DNA from: Bin87 sp965261925
Lineage (GTDB): Bacteria > Chloroflexota > Dehalococcoidia > Lucifugimonadales > UBA3495
Reading direction: 5' to 3'
Length of the DNA: 64,000 bases
Assembly (NCBI GenBank): GCA_965261925.1
Contig: OZ253486.1
Coordinates: 3,782,001 to 3,846,000 of the forward strand
The notes under the pieces: model-generated
Told to the model about the DNA's origin: nothing
Database searches by the model: none
The model's input: only the letters and a program-made list of their open reading frames with translations
Shown here: one piece after another, positions 16,946 through 25,596 of the stretch
Layout of the letters: each line of letters opens with the position of its first letter
How positions within the stretch are numbered: the stretch's first letter is position 1
Position numbers and translations under genes: made by a program

Positions 16946-17686
16946 GTGGAACCCTTGGTGACGATATTGAAGAAGATAGCCAGAACCTTTGCTATTGCGA
17001 CAATCGTGGCGGCCGTTATTACCATAGCCCTGCTATCAGTCCGCATCATCCTGGACGTGCAGCAGAGCCTGAATGACGAAGCCGGGAGCCCTGGCGAAAT
17101 CGCCGAAGCGCTGGTCAAAGAAGTCAGGGACGACTTGCGCCACATTGCGACGGCATTGGCAATCGCCGCTGGTGTGTCAATAGCCTGGTACAAGCTCGAC
17201 ATCTTCCGGGAGTTCGAACCACATCTGTCGATCGAACAGACCATCGAATCCAGACGGTTGGGTAATTCATTCCGTCTGATCGTGGCCACCGCCATCCTGA
17301 CCAATAATTCCAAGGTGCTGGTCAAGCCCCGGGAGGGGTACTGTCGCCTGGCTCAAACCGCGCCTCTCAGCGATCCATCGGTCGTGGAGATATTCACGAA
17401 TTCCGTGCGCAACGGTACCGAGGAGAACGGTTTTGAACAATTCGGTTGGCCGGTGCTTGGAGAGGTGAAACGAACCTGGCCTGAGGGAGATATAGCCATA
17501 GAACCAGGTGAATGTCACCGAGAGACCTACCAGTTCATCGTTGACGAAGGCACCGAATCGGTGGTGGCGCTCACGGCCATCTACAATCCCGCTTACAATT
17601 TGGATCCAGCCAGCCATGCTGAGACCTGGCGATGCTACACTTTTCACGACGTTCAGTCCTCACTCAGTGGAAGCAACCGATCGTAG
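16946..17686 (+). CDS. Two-helix membrane protein with soluble C-terminal domain
   Basis: The start codon is GTG 16946. Membrane helices occupy residues ~13-33 (TFAIATIVAAVITIALLSV) and ~67-82 (HIATALAIAAGVSIAW), leaving a ~160-residue C-terminal domain with beta-strand character (SFRLIVATAILTNNSKVLV, HRETYQFIVDEGTESVVAL). No family is recognised. It is the first of three closely spaced plus-strand genes (gaps of 9 and 18 bases), suggesting one operon with 17696-18352 and 18371-18913. Confidence 0.6.
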   Translation: MEPLVTILKKIARTFAIATIVAAVITIALLSVRIILDVQQSLNDEAGSPGEIAEALVKEVRDDLRHIATALAIAAGVSIAWYKLDIFREFEPHLSIEQTIESRRLGNSFRLIVATAILTNNSKVLVKPREGYCRLAQTAPLSDPSVVEIFTNSVRNGTEENGFEQFGWPVLGEVKRTWPEGDIAIEPGECHRETYQFIVDEGTESVVALTAIYNPAYNLDPASHAETWRCYTFHDVQSSLSGSNRS

Positions 17687-17695
17687 GGAGGTTCC

Positions 17696-18352
17696 ATGAC
17701 CACGCCACCAATCAATCAGATTCCGGAAGAACCCGGCACAGTCATCCTGATGGAGGGCGAACGCGACCGCAAGCCACGGCCGGAAGCGCTCGTCAACTGG
17801 CCTGAGGCACGGCCACCGGGCGGACGTTTGCCGGAATCAGAAGGGGAAACGGTGGCCAGTTCTCCGGAACGTGGTCAACCCCCCCGAAAGGACACTCCGC
17901 ACAGGCAACGTTTTCTTATCAAGGTGGCCGGCTCGGGAGACCTGGTCGAAGACCTGGACGAAGAACCACTTGCGGAAGGCACGCTGAGATGGCTCGCGGC
18001 TGAGCTCAACAGAGAGCAGGTGCCGCTGATGCTAAACCGACCTGGCGTGGGTTCCCGCGGACCCGAAAAAGAATCTTCTCTGGACATAACCATGTGCGCG
18101 GGGTTCACCGCTCGGGAAAGCGCAAAGTTTGAAGAACAAGGGCCAGACGGGGCGGGGGTGTACGCTGAGGTGGAAGCCCTACCGCACTGGGCCTCGTTGA
18201 TCGACTCTATCATTGGCACGCCTGGTGGGGTCGACATCACGGCCCACTACCGAAATTCGGTGACAAGCATAGACGTGGTAGTGCGGCCCCGCGGAACGGG
18301 GAAAGTGATCGCGGCGGTCGAAACCAAATCGTCCAGATCCCCACAGGTATAG
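17696..18352 (+). CDS. Hypothetical protein, second gene of a three-gene block
   Basis: ATG 17696 is preceded by GGGAGG. The 218-residue protein has a Pro/Arg-rich disordered first third. It is followed by an alpha/beta domain with RFLIKVAGSGDLVED, a helical segment GTLRWLAAELNREQVPL and a strand SIDVVVRPRGTGKVIAAVET. There is no signal peptide, membrane segment or recognised family. Its tight spacing with the membrane protein upstream suggests a joint function that I cannot name. Confidence 0.55.
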   Translation: MTTPPINQIPEEPGTVILMEGERDRKPRPEALVNWPEARPPGGRLPESEGETVASSPERGQPPRKDTPHRQRFLIKVAGSGDLVEDLDEEPLAEGTLRWLAAELNREQVPLMLNRPGVGSRGPEKESSLDITMCAGFTARESAKFEEQGPDGAGVYAEVEALPHWASLIDSIIGTPGGVDITAHYRNSVTSIDVVVRPRGTGKVIAAVETKSSRSPQV

Positions 18353-18370
18353 AAGTCGGGGAGCGAGATT

Positions 18371-18913
18371 ATGACTACAAGCGCTTTTACCAACAACCAA
18401 GTCACGATCCAAGCCGTCAGAGCCAGGGCGGCCGCTCTTTCGGCTCGAAGCGTGGGAGATGATGATAAGGACGATGACGCTGAAGCCGAATTTGCCCGGC
18501 TGGTTGCGATCGATTTTTCGTCCGCGATGGCGGGGAGAGATTTCGTCGACAACCTGATCGAAGAAGGATACAACGCGGTGGTCGGAGCTGTGCGCAAATG
18601 GTTGCCGTTTGAGATGACCGGATTGGCGGTTGGCCGCGGTCCACAGGCCGCTCGGGAAGCCCTGAACGAGCTGTGGGGGCCTCAGTTGGACAAAGCGCTC
18701 GGATATGCGCCGTCAGAGCAAGAAGCCGTCTCCTTGATACGCGATCTGCACACCGCGCTCGAGGGATACATATACTACCGTTGGGGACCGCAACCGTCAC
18801 GGCCGCCTCTGTGGAAAACACTTCTAGTTGGGTTGCGGCCATCGTCGGTCACCATAGGCGTAAGCGCCGTCATCAGAGTGGCCGCAACCTGGCGATTCCC
18901 AAGGTGTAGTTAA
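18371..18913 (+). CDS. Hypothetical protein, third gene of a three-gene block
   Basis: The 180-residue product starts at ATG 18371. Its first ~140 residues are acidic and helical (EAEFARLVAIDFSSAMAG, DFVDNLIEEGYNAVVGAV, SLIRDLHTALEGYIYYRWG). The end (SVTIGVSAVIRVAATWRFP) differs in composition and could be a short membrane-like or frameshifted tail. It is unrecognised. It continues the block begun at 16946. Confidence 0.5.
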   Translation: MTTSAFTNNQVTIQAVRARAAALSARSVGDDDKDDDAEAEFARLVAIDFSSAMAGRDFVDNLIEEGYNAVVGAVRKWLPFEMTGLAVGRGPQAAREALNELWGPQLDKALGYAPSEQEAVSLIRDLHTALEGYIYYRWGPQPSRPPLWKTLLVGLRPSSVTIGVSAVIRVAATWRFPRCS

Positions 18914-18936
18914 TGTGATGCCGGAGGGCTGGACGG

Positions 18937-19221
18937 TTGCCGCTGCGGAGACGAGAGAGTGTCCTGCCAATCAACACGCACTTTGTTGTCCGTTGCATTG
19001 ACACCACCGACATTCCCGAGGTTCTGGACTGGTCCCACGCCCGCCGCGCCGATCTCTACCGGCCGATCAAGCAACAGATTACCCTGCGGCTGGATGCCGA
19101 CGTCGTGGCTTGGTTCAAGGAACGGGCTCCCGGAGGGCGCGGCTACCAGACCGACATCAATCGTGCTCTTCGGGAGCACGTGGACCGGACCTCCCGGCAG
19201 GAGACGGTTTCGGCGGCCTGA
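18937..19221 (+). CDS. brnA: Orphan BrnA-family antitoxin
   Basis: The C-terminal half fits BrnA ribbon-helix-helix antitoxins: VLDWSHARRADLYRPIKQQI, then TLRLDADVVAWFKERAP and GRGYQTDINRALREHV. BrnA normally represses, and neutralises, the BrnT ribonuclease encoded just upstream. No BrnT-like gene precedes it here. The start is uncertain: TTG 18937 gives 94 residues, and a shorter start is possible. Confidence 0.75.
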   Translation: MPLRRRESVLPINTHFVVRCIDTTDIPEVLDWSHARRADLYRPIKQQITLRLDADVVAWFKERAPGGRGYQTDINRALREHVDRTSRQETVSAA

Positions 19222-19363
19222 GGGCCTTGGGCTACGTTCACCGACAGAGCAATGTGAGATGGGCGGGGAGCCTCGGCATCGCTGCATGGGACGATAGCAC
19301 GGTGCGATCGTGCAGTGTGCATCGTAGGGCGGGCGTGGGACGCCGCGCGACTGTAGGAACGAG

Positions 19364-20215
19364 ATGAGCAGCGCAGGCCGGAGCATCCCAGGGATCTGCT
19401 GCGTCTGCCGGCAGACGGTGGCGGGCAACCGGATCCGCCGTCACCTGCCCCGCTGCATCGAAACCCACACCGGATTGCGGCCGGCCAGGAACCCGCGCCG
19501 TAGAGACCGGCGGCGCATATCCCAGAAGACGGCCCACATCTCGATCCGGTCCAGGGAGCGCCCCCACTGGCTGGAGCTGGGCGTGCGCTGCGACGTCACG
19601 CTGTATGAGCTGGACCAGTTCCTGCGGAGTGTGTGGCTGGAGTGCTGTGGCCACCTGAGTAACTTCCAAGTCAATGGCGAAACCTACTCCATCGTGGTGC
19701 CGTTGCCCGGGACGGGTCGCCGCTTCGAGCCGGAGTACGACTACGAGGAAAACCTGAAGCACATGGGTCGCAGCGTGAATGCCGCCGTGCCGCCGCTGGC
19801 CAGGTTCCGGCACGAATACGACTACGGAACTCCCACCGAGCTGGAACTCGAGTATGTTGCCGTCTACGGGGAGCTGGTCCAGGTGGTCGCCCTGACCCAG
19901 CCGTGGCACGGTGGCCGGATCGTCATCCTGGCCCGGAACCATCCCCTGCGGGCCTGCCTGTGCTGCGGAAAACCGGCGCGCTGGAAGTTCGTGGCGGAGT
20001 ATGGAGAGTACGAGGAGTACGACGACGAACTCTACGAAGAGGAGGGTGTACTGTGCGAGGATGACCTGGACCCCATCACCTTCTGCGAGGATTGTGCTCC
20101 GCCAGACAGAGATGTCATCCCGTTGACCAATTCTCCCCGGTCGGGAGAGGCTAACTGCTACGACAACGTGCATTCTTGGCAGGGATGGCCCCTGCCGGAG
20201 TATGAGGATTGGTAG
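19364..20215 (+). CDS. Plasmid pRiA4b ORF-3-like protein with zinc motifs
   Basis: Residues ~65-180 fit the pRiA4b ORF-3 family: HISIRSRERPHWLELGVRC, then LYELDQFLRSVWLECCGHLS, and the acidic EPEYDYEENLKHM region. An N-terminal Cys pair with His/Cys (ICCVCRQ ... RRHLPRC) forms a zinc finger, and a C-terminal CLCCGK ... FCEDC forms another. The acidic stretch YGEYEEYDDELYEEEG is notable. The family is spread on plasmids and mobile elements with no defined biochemical role. The extra zinc fingers are unusual for it. Confidence 0.7.
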   Translation: MSSAGRSIPGICCVCRQTVAGNRIRRHLPRCIETHTGLRPARNPRRRDRRRISQKTAHISIRSRERPHWLELGVRCDVTLYELDQFLRSVWLECCGHLSNFQVNGETYSIVVPLPGTGRRFEPEYDYEENLKHMGRSVNAAVPPLARFRHEYDYGTPTELELEYVAVYGELVQVVALTQPWHGGRIVILARNHPLRACLCCGKPARWKFVAEYGEYEEYDDELYEEEGVLCEDDLDPITFCEDCAPPDRDVIPLTNSPRSGEANCYDNVHSWQGWPLPEYEDW

Positions 20216-20460
20216 CCGAGGGTTTTGACCACTGGAGACGCGGAATCCGGTCAGCCTATTTGACCGTCTGGCAGACCACCAGGTGGAACTTGAGCCGACC
20301 GTCATTCCGCGCAGGGTGGTCGGTTATTCCAGTCGCATGGCGCTGCTGATCCGACCCAAAGGTTGTCGCCACTGTCGCCGGATTGGTCACGCGATCAATT
20401 CATCAATCCAACGCCTCTGGTCAATCGTTGTCCTGTTGTTATTCAGGAAGTGCTTTGTCC

Positions 20461-20736
20461 CTAATTATCACTAGGCGGCTTGTAACGGCTTCTGCCGACA
20501 GAGAAGTAAGTTATCGTCACCGCGAGGGCCAATACAGCGGAAACTATCACATAAGCCCCTACGTTCAATAAATGACCTAAACTCGCCGGATTGGTCTCAG
20601 TTGCCTCCGCTGCCCACATATAGGCGCTCCCTATGGCGATGATGCCGAGAAATATCCCCGACCATCTCCAGTCGGTGGCGGTCCTAGAGTACGCGGCTTG
20701 TGCAACACCTACCCCGGCAGCAGACAAGGCAAGCAT
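20461..20736 (-). CDS. Small three-helix membrane protein
   Basis: The 91-residue product has three hydrophobic segments: an N-terminal LALSAAGVGVAQAAYS, WSGIFLGIIAIGSAYMWAA, and VGAYVIVSAVLALAVTITYF, ending in a basic tail. The frame may begin slightly upstream of ATG 20736. It is unrecognised. The left end of the ISNCY element lies just upstream and could have displaced its promoter. 20216-20460 holds only a short coding-like relic and no complete gene. Confidence 0.45.
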   Translation of the reverse strand: MLALSAAGVGVAQAAYSRTATDWRWSGIFLGIIAIGSAYMWAAEATETNPASLGHLLNVGAYVIVSAVLALAVTITYFSVGRSRYKPPSDN

Positions 20737-20828
20737 CGCTGCAGCCCATCCTACTATTTTCGTTACCTCGCCCGGCTCCGTAAAGTGTCAAGGGCGTCGA
20801 CAAAACGTACCACTGCGGTGTCGACGTC

Positions 20829-22450
20829 CAGCGAAAAGGTCCCGATTAACTGGCCAGCGATAATGTCACACTATGGAGAATGTGACATTGATCCCAAAAG
20901 AGCAAAGCAGACTTCAGGTTCTCAACAGCCTGGCAGAAGAGCAAATGACCTTGGACCAGGCAGCCGAGCTTATGGGAGTAACTTCCCGCCACACCCGCCG
21001 CATCCTGGTGGCCTACCGTGAACACGGCGCGGCGGCTTTGGCACATGGCCACCGTGGTCGCCGACCCGTCAACGCCACGCCCGAGGTGCTGGTCGCCGAC
21101 GTGGCGCACCTGGCTCGGACCCGGTACGCTGGCGTCAACCACACCCACCTCGCGGAACTGCTGGCGGAGCGGGAAGACATTCACATCGGCAGGACCACCC
21201 TGCGGCGGGTCTTGCTGGACGCTGGACTGAGCAGCCCCCGGCGCCGCCGTCCACCCAAACACCGAGTCCGTCGGCAACGGATGCCCCAGGAGGGCATGCT
21301 GATCCAGATGGACGGCAGCTATCACCCGTGGTTGGGGGATCAGGCCCCGCCGTTCACGTTGCTGATCGCGGTGGACGATGCTACCGGCCAGGTGGTGAGC
21401 GCCTGGTTCTGTGAGCATGAGGACGCTCGCAGCTACTTCCTGCTGATCCGCGCCTTGGTGGAGCATCGCGGCGTGCCCGTGGCCCTCTACACCGATCGCC
21501 ACGCAGTGTTCAAGCACACGCCGGGATCCGGCCTCCCCTCAGCACCTACCCAGTTCAGTCGGGCCATGGATGAGATGGGGACCCAGATGATCTTCGCCCA
21601 GTCGCCGCAGGCCAAGGGACGTGTTGAGCGAACCGGAGGCACCTTTCAGGACCGGTTGGTCGCCGAACTGCGGCTGGCCGGCGCAACCACCCTGGAGCAG
21701 GCGCAGGCTGTGCTTGATGAGTTTGTGCCTCGGTTCAACCGGCGCTTCGGTGTTCCCCCGCAGTGCTCCGAGCCAGCGTTCCGACCGCTAGACCCGGAGA
21801 TATGCCTGGAACAGGTCCTGTGTTTCAAGCACCGCCGGAAGGTGGACCGGGACAACACGGTCCGGTTCCATTTGCGGACACTCCAACTGCTACCGGCGCC
21901 GGAACGCCCCAGCTATGCCGGGGCGACGGTGGAAGTCCTGGAGGGGCTGGATGGTCAACTCAGCGTGCGCCACGAGGGGCGCATCATCGCCACTCAGGAG
22001 GCCCCGCCAGGTCCGGCATCCCTCCGCAACGGCCATGAGCCATACACAGTCCCTCCGGTTCCGTCCATTGGGATGAACCACTGGGATGAACGCTGGACGG
22101 CACACCTCATGCCGCTGATCTCAAGTCAGGAACCAGAGGCGGGTGAAGTGGGCGTCACCAATGGCGAGCTCGCCGCCGTGCCACCGCTGACTGTCGCTCC
22201 GCGCAAGCCGACCTTCCTGCAGAAGGAGCGATGGAAAGCGGTCCAGAAAGCCAGGCGCAAGGGCATGTCGTTGCGGGCCATCGAACGGGAGTTGGGGATC
22301 CACAGGTCCACCATCAAGAAATATCTGGGGGCCGGAGGACCTCCGAAGCGCCACTCGCGGGCGGTCCCCATGTCGCGAACATCGGGTACTATGGCAACGT
22401 AATCGAGTGACATTTTCGCTGAACACTTAACCGGACATTTTCCCTGACCT
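20829..22450 (+). mobile_element. ISNCY-family insertion sequence with ~40-bp imperfect ends
   Basis: Reading outward, the left end (GTGACATTATCGCTGG, complement of 20869-20854) and the right end (GTGACATTTTCGCTGA at 22407-22422) match, and the similarity continues through TTAAnCGG to about 40 bases. AATGTCAC is also inverted just inside the left end. The element carries a single transposase gene. No target duplication was evident. Confidence 0.8.
20873..22402 (+). CDS. ISNCY-family DDE transposase
   Basis: The N-terminal helix-turn-helix (LDQAAELMGVTSRHTRRILV) and the linker RRRPPKHR lead into an integrase-like core. Its catalytic residues are Asp in IQMDGSYHPWLG, Asp in ALYTDRHAVFK and Glu in AKGRVERTGGTFQDR. 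The long C-terminus, including a second helix-turn-helix (GMSLRAIERELGIHRSTIKK), is characteristic of this group. The frame is intact at 509 residues. The start ATG lies inside the inverted-repeat region, suggesting self-regulation by the transposase. Confidence 0.9.
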   Translation: MENVTLIPKEQSRLQVLNSLAEEQMTLDQAAELMGVTSRHTRRILVAYREHGAAALAHGHRGRRPVNATPEVLVADVAHLARTRYAGVNHTHLAELLAEREDIHIGRTTLRRVLLDAGLSSPRRRRPPKHRVRRQRMPQEGMLIQMDGSYHPWLGDQAPPFTLLIAVDDATGQVVSAWFCEHEDARSYFLLIRALVEHRGVPVALYTDRHAVFKHTPGSGLPSAPTQFSRAMDEMGTQMIFAQSPQAKGRVERTGGTFQDRLVAELRLAGATTLEQAQAVLDEFVPRFNRRFGVPPQCSEPAFRPLDPEICLEQVLCFKHRRKVDRDNTVRFHLRTLQLLPAPERPSYAGATVEVLEGLDGQLSVRHEGRIIATQEAPPGPASLRNGHEPYTVPPVPSIGMNHWDERWTAHLMPLISSQEPEAGEVGVTNGELAAVPPLTVAPRKPTFLQKERWKAVQKARRKGMSLRAIERELGIHRSTIKKYLGAGGPPKRHSRAVPMSRTSGTMAT

Positions 22451-22563
22451 ACGACAACTGCGGCGGAGGAATGTTGTACCACCTGGGTGATGCCTGACGG
22501 CCACGGCTTGGCTGGTGGGGTGGGGGGTCCCGCCTGGACAGTGGGACCGGCGTTGGCGCGGCG

Positions 22564-23346
22564 CTAATCGGCGACGGACTGGTCTGGACCCGGCGTGGCG
22601 GCATTCTGCCGGCTGCCCTTGAGGCGGTAGCTCTCGCCGTTCATCTCGATGATGTGGACGTGGTGGGTGAGCCGGTCCAGCAGCCCGCCGGTGAGCCGCT
22701 CTGATCCAAACACGTCGGTCCACTCGTCGAAGGGCAGATTGGTGGTGACGAGGATGGAGCCGCGTTCGTAGCGCTGGCTGAAGACCTCGAAGAGGAGTTC
22801 CGCGCCGGTGGTGGACAGGGGGACGAAGCCCAACTCGTCGATGATGAGCAGCTTGTGGCGAGACAGTTGCCGCTGCAGATTGAGCAGTCGGCGGTCATCT
22901 CGGGCCTCCATGAGTTCGTGGACCAGGGCCGCGGCGGTGGTGAAACCCACGGACAGTCCCCGCTGACAGGCGGCCAGGCCCAAGCCCAGGGCGACGTGGG
23001 TCTTGCCGGTGCCGCTGTTGCCGATGGCGATGACGTTCTCTCTGCGTTCGATGTACTCACACCGGGCCAATTGCATGACCAGTGGTTTGTTCACCGAGGG
23101 GATGGCGAGGAAGTCGAAGGTGTCCAGGCTTTTTACAGTGGAGAAGCGTGCCGCACGGATCCTACGCTCCACCATGCGCTGGTGTCGGTCGATGAGTTCC
23201 AGTTCGGCGAGGCGGAGCAGGTAGTCGGGATGGCCTACGCCTTCAGCAGCGCACTGGCCAGCCAGCTTGCCGTACTCTCTGAGGAAGGTGGGCAGCTTGA
23301 GTTCCTTGAGGTGGTGCTCCAGCAGCAGCGTGGACTGGTTGCTCAT
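22564..23346 (-). CDS. istB: IS21-family helper ATPase IstB
   Basis: This is an AAA+ ATPase related to DnaC that selects target DNA and activates the IstA transposase. Visible motifs are Walker A IGNSGTGKTHVAL, Walker B LLIIDELGFVPLS, sensor region SILVTTNLPFDEW, and the C-terminal VHIIEMNGESYRLK. It has 260 residues, the usual family length. Its ATG overlaps the istA stop by four bases, the standard coupling in IS21. Confidence 0.95.
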   Translation of the reverse strand: MSNQSTLLLEHHLKELKLPTFLREYGKLAGQCAAEGVGHPDYLLRLAELELIDRHQRMVERRIRAARFSTVKSLDTFDFLAIPSVNKPLVMQLARCEYIERRENVIAIGNSGTGKTHVALGLGLAACQRGLSVGFTTAAALVHELMEARDDRRLLNLQRQLSRHKLLIIDELGFVPLSTTGAELLFEVFSQRYERGSILVTTNLPFDEWTDVFGSERLTGGLLDRLTHHVHIIEMNGESYRLKGSRQNAATPGPDQSVAD

Positions 23347-24842
23347 GCCGCCCGCCCCGACAGCAGGGTCATGTAGTCGTGGGCGCGGGTGGTCTTCACG
23401 CTGACCCGGGGCAGGTAGGGATAGAGCTCCAGGTCGAGTTTGGGTGGCCGCCCCTCAATCCGGCACAGGACCAGATGCTTTACCGCGTCGAAGCTCAGCG
23501 CTCCCAACCGGAGGGCATCCTTCACGGCGTGGTGGACTTCCTGATGGGAGAAGGTCTCCAGCAGCCGCAGCACCTGCACGAATTCGCGTTTGCCCCGACG
23601 GCCCATGCGAGCTTCCAGCAGACGGCGCAGCGTGCCGTACTCTTCGGGCAACTCCCACCCTTGCAGGGGCGCGGCCTGATCCAAGGCCGCGGTCTTCCGC
23701 TCCAACAGCGGCAGGTAGTGGATGGGATCGAAGACGAAGTCGTCCTTCTCATAGGACCTGGGATGTTTGGCGATGACCTCGGTAGCGCAGCTGATGACCA
23801 CCTCATTGACGTAGCCTCGCACCAGCACGTCCCGGTGTCCGTAAGCCACCGGCACCGAGTAGTCGTTGGTGCGGTACCTGACCAATGACAGGGAGCTCAC
23901 CCGGCTGGCTCGTTTGTCGCAGGCGTCATAGGGCACTGCGGGCAAAGGCTGCAGGGCGTCCAGGTCCCGCTCCATGCGCTGGCCGATGGTCTCCGAGTGT
24001 CCCCTGAGTTTGGCGTCCATCCGCTCCAGGCATCGTGCTTCCAGGTGCGCATTCAGCGCCGCGAAACTCTCCGCCCGAGGTATCGGCACCAGGAAGTTGC
24101 GCCGCACGTACCCCACCATGCCCTCGACCTTCCCCTTGTCGTTGCCCTTGCCGGGACGACCAAACTTGTCTTCGAACAGGTAGTGGGACTGCAATTCGCT
24201 GAACGCCCTCGTGCGTTTCCGACGACCGTCGCCCAGGATTCTCGCCACCGCCAGCTTCGTATTGTCGTACAGGATGCTCTGGGGCACTCCACCCAGAAAG
24301 GCGAAGGCGGCAACGTGGCCGTCCAGAAACGCCTCGGTGGTCTCAGCGGGATACGCCTTCACGAAGCAGCCGTCGCTGTGGGGCAGGTCCATCACCAAAT
24401 AGTGGATCTTCCGCTCCACGCCGCCGATCACCGCCAGCGCCTCCCCGAAATCACACTGGGCGTGGCCCGGCGCATGGGACAACGGTACGAACATCTCTTG
24501 GCTGCGACGCCGATGCCCCCGGACGTAGTCCTTCACTATGGTGTACTGGCCGGTGAACCCGTACTCGTCGCGCAGCCGCTCGAAGATCCGCTTGGCCGTG
24601 TGACGCTGCTTCCTGGGAACCCGCGTGTCACCTTCCAGTATCGCGTCGATCACGCCGGTGAAAGCCTCAAGCTTGGGCTTGCGCGGCGGACTTTCTCGCC
24701 GGTAGCCGGGCGGAACCGAGTACTCCAGCATCTTGCGCACCGTGTCCCGGTGCAGGCCGAACACCCGGGAGGCTTCCCGAACGCTCATCCCTTCCACCAT
24801 GCACGCCCGGCGCAACCGTAAGTACATCTCCACTTCGTACAT
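23343..24842 (-). CDS. istA: IS21-family transposase IstA
   Basis: The start ATG 24842 (MYEVEMYLRLRRACMVEG) is preceded by AGGGTGAG, and an upstream in-frame ATG at 24872 is less likely. A helix-turn-helix (MSVREASRVFGLHRDTVRKM) is followed by the DDE core: Asp in HAQCDFGEALAV, Asp in SILYDNTKLAVA and Glu in KGKVEGMVGYVRR. The mu-C-like domain follows. The frame is complete at 499 residues. With istB intact, this IS21 copy looks functional. Confidence 0.93.
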   Translation of the reverse strand: MYEVEMYLRLRRACMVEGMSVREASRVFGLHRDTVRKMLEYSVPPGYRRESPPRKPKLEAFTGVIDAILEGDTRVPRKQRHTAKRIFERLRDEYGFTGQYTIVKDYVRGHRRRSQEMFVPLSHAPGHAQCDFGEALAVIGGVERKIHYLVMDLPHSDGCFVKAYPAETTEAFLDGHVAAFAFLGGVPQSILYDNTKLAVARILGDGRRKRTRAFSELQSHYLFEDKFGRPGKGNDKGKVEGMVGYVRRNFLVPIPRAESFAALNAHLEARCLERMDAKLRGHSETIGQRMERDLDALQPLPAVPYDACDKRASRVSSLSLVRYRTNDYSVPVAYGHRDVLVRGYVNEVVISCATEVIAKHPRSYEKDDFVFDPIHYLPLLERKTAALDQAAPLQGWELPEEYGTLRRLLEARMGRRGKREFVQVLRLLETFSHQEVHHAVKDALRLGALSFDAVKHLVLCRIEGRPPKLDLELYPYLPRVSVKTTRAHDYMTLLSGRAA

Positions 24843-24914
24843 CCATCTCACCCTCCAATGGCTGATGATCAACCTTATAGAGGGCGGCGGACGGTACAGT
24901 ATCTGAACGCCGCA

Positions 24915-25137
24915 ACCCGACGTTCAAGCCGCCCACGTGGCCCAATTTACCGCCGCCTTTTACAAATCCATGGGTTCGCGCAGGCGGAGCCGTTCCTCCG
25001 GCCGGGCCCGGGGTGGGTCAGGGTCGGTCCCAAAGAACCAAACCCCGCTGCTCTGACGCCGTGCTTTCACTGTGGTGTTTTACCGACCACGCTCCGGCCG
25101 CATCGGCGCCGGCCTCTGCCGTCGGGCTGCCGGCTCT
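24915..25137. other. Intergenic stretch, nothing recognised
   Basis: Between the IS21 right end and the promoter at 25138 I see no supportable frame, hairpin or repeat. Confidence 0.4.
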
Positions 25138-25167
25138 TTGACGTGATAGGTACTAACTAACTATGAT
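25138..25167 (+). promoter_or_regulatory. Promoter of the DUF7662-like/PIN gene pair
   Basis: TTGACG (25138-25143) and TATGAT (25162-25167) are 18 bases apart. The -10 box overlaps the first in-frame ATG (25163), which argues that translation begins at ATG 25184 instead and that the leader is very short. Confidence 0.55.
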
Positions 25168-25183
25168 GGACCGGGAGGCCGTC

Positions 25184-25588
25184 ATGGTGATTGACCGAGA
25201 ACGCAGATACCGGGAGATGGCGATGCGGGGCAAGTACCGGAGGCTGTACGCGCACCTCTGCGGTCTGCGCTCCCAGGAGTGGCAGGCCTCCTTCACCGAG
25301 GTGGAGGCGGTCCTGGGCTTCCGGCTCCCCCTGTCGGCCCGCATGCACCGGCCCTGGTGGGCCAACCAGAGCCGGGGGAACGGGCACAGCCACGCCCTGG
25401 CCTGGACCACGGCCGGCTGGGAGACCGCCCAGGTCGACATGGAGGCTGAGACGCTGCTGTTCCGGCGCAGGGAGCTCAAACCTGAGCGCAGGGCCACCCT
25501 CGACGAGTTCTGGCCTGTCCACTCCGCCGGGGCCTGGCCGGCGGAGCTGAGCCTCCGCAGGGAGGACATCTACGACGACCGGGTTTAG
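25184..25588 (+). CDS. DUF7662-like protein paired with a PIN-domain gene
   Basis: The start at ATG 25184 is set by GGGAGG six bases upstream; the ATG at 25163 lies in the -10 box. The pattern KYRRLYAHLCGLRSQEWQAS, FTEVEAVLGFRLPLSARMHR, PWWANQSRGNGHSHALAWTT, AGWETAQVDMEAETLLFRRR matches the DUF7662-type domain (an LP-x-SA-x-x-H-x-x-WW core), a widespread small family without known activity. The gene ends 8 bases before the PIN gene, so the two are almost certainly co-transcribed, in the place where an antitoxin usually sits. Confidence 0.7.
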   Translation: MVIDRERRYREMAMRGKYRRLYAHLCGLRSQEWQASFTEVEAVLGFRLPLSARMHRPWWANQSRGNGHSHALAWTTAGWETAQVDMEAETLLFRRRELKPERRATLDEFWPVHSAGAWPAELSLRREDIYDDRV

Positions 25589-25596
25589 GCCGACCG

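Larger units (their letters stand above)
22459..24914 (-). mobile_element. IS21-family insertion sequence
   Basis: istA and istB in overlapping order are bounded by imperfect inverted ends: TGCGGCG...TGTACC (22459 onward) and the complement of GGTACAG...CGCCGCA (to 24914). It abuts the ISNCY element with only a few bases between. Ends are approximate and no clear target duplication was seen. Confidence 0.8.

Noticed and set aside
15619..17325. Minus-strand frame of about 568 residues
   Set aside because: It runs antisense to the NERD-like gene and the membrane-protein gene and is made of low-complexity His/Gly/Arg sequence.
20216..20460. Coding-like relic (SLFDRLADHQVELEPTVIPR) before the small membrane gene
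   Set aside because: No start signal, short, and no family match; it may be gene debris.
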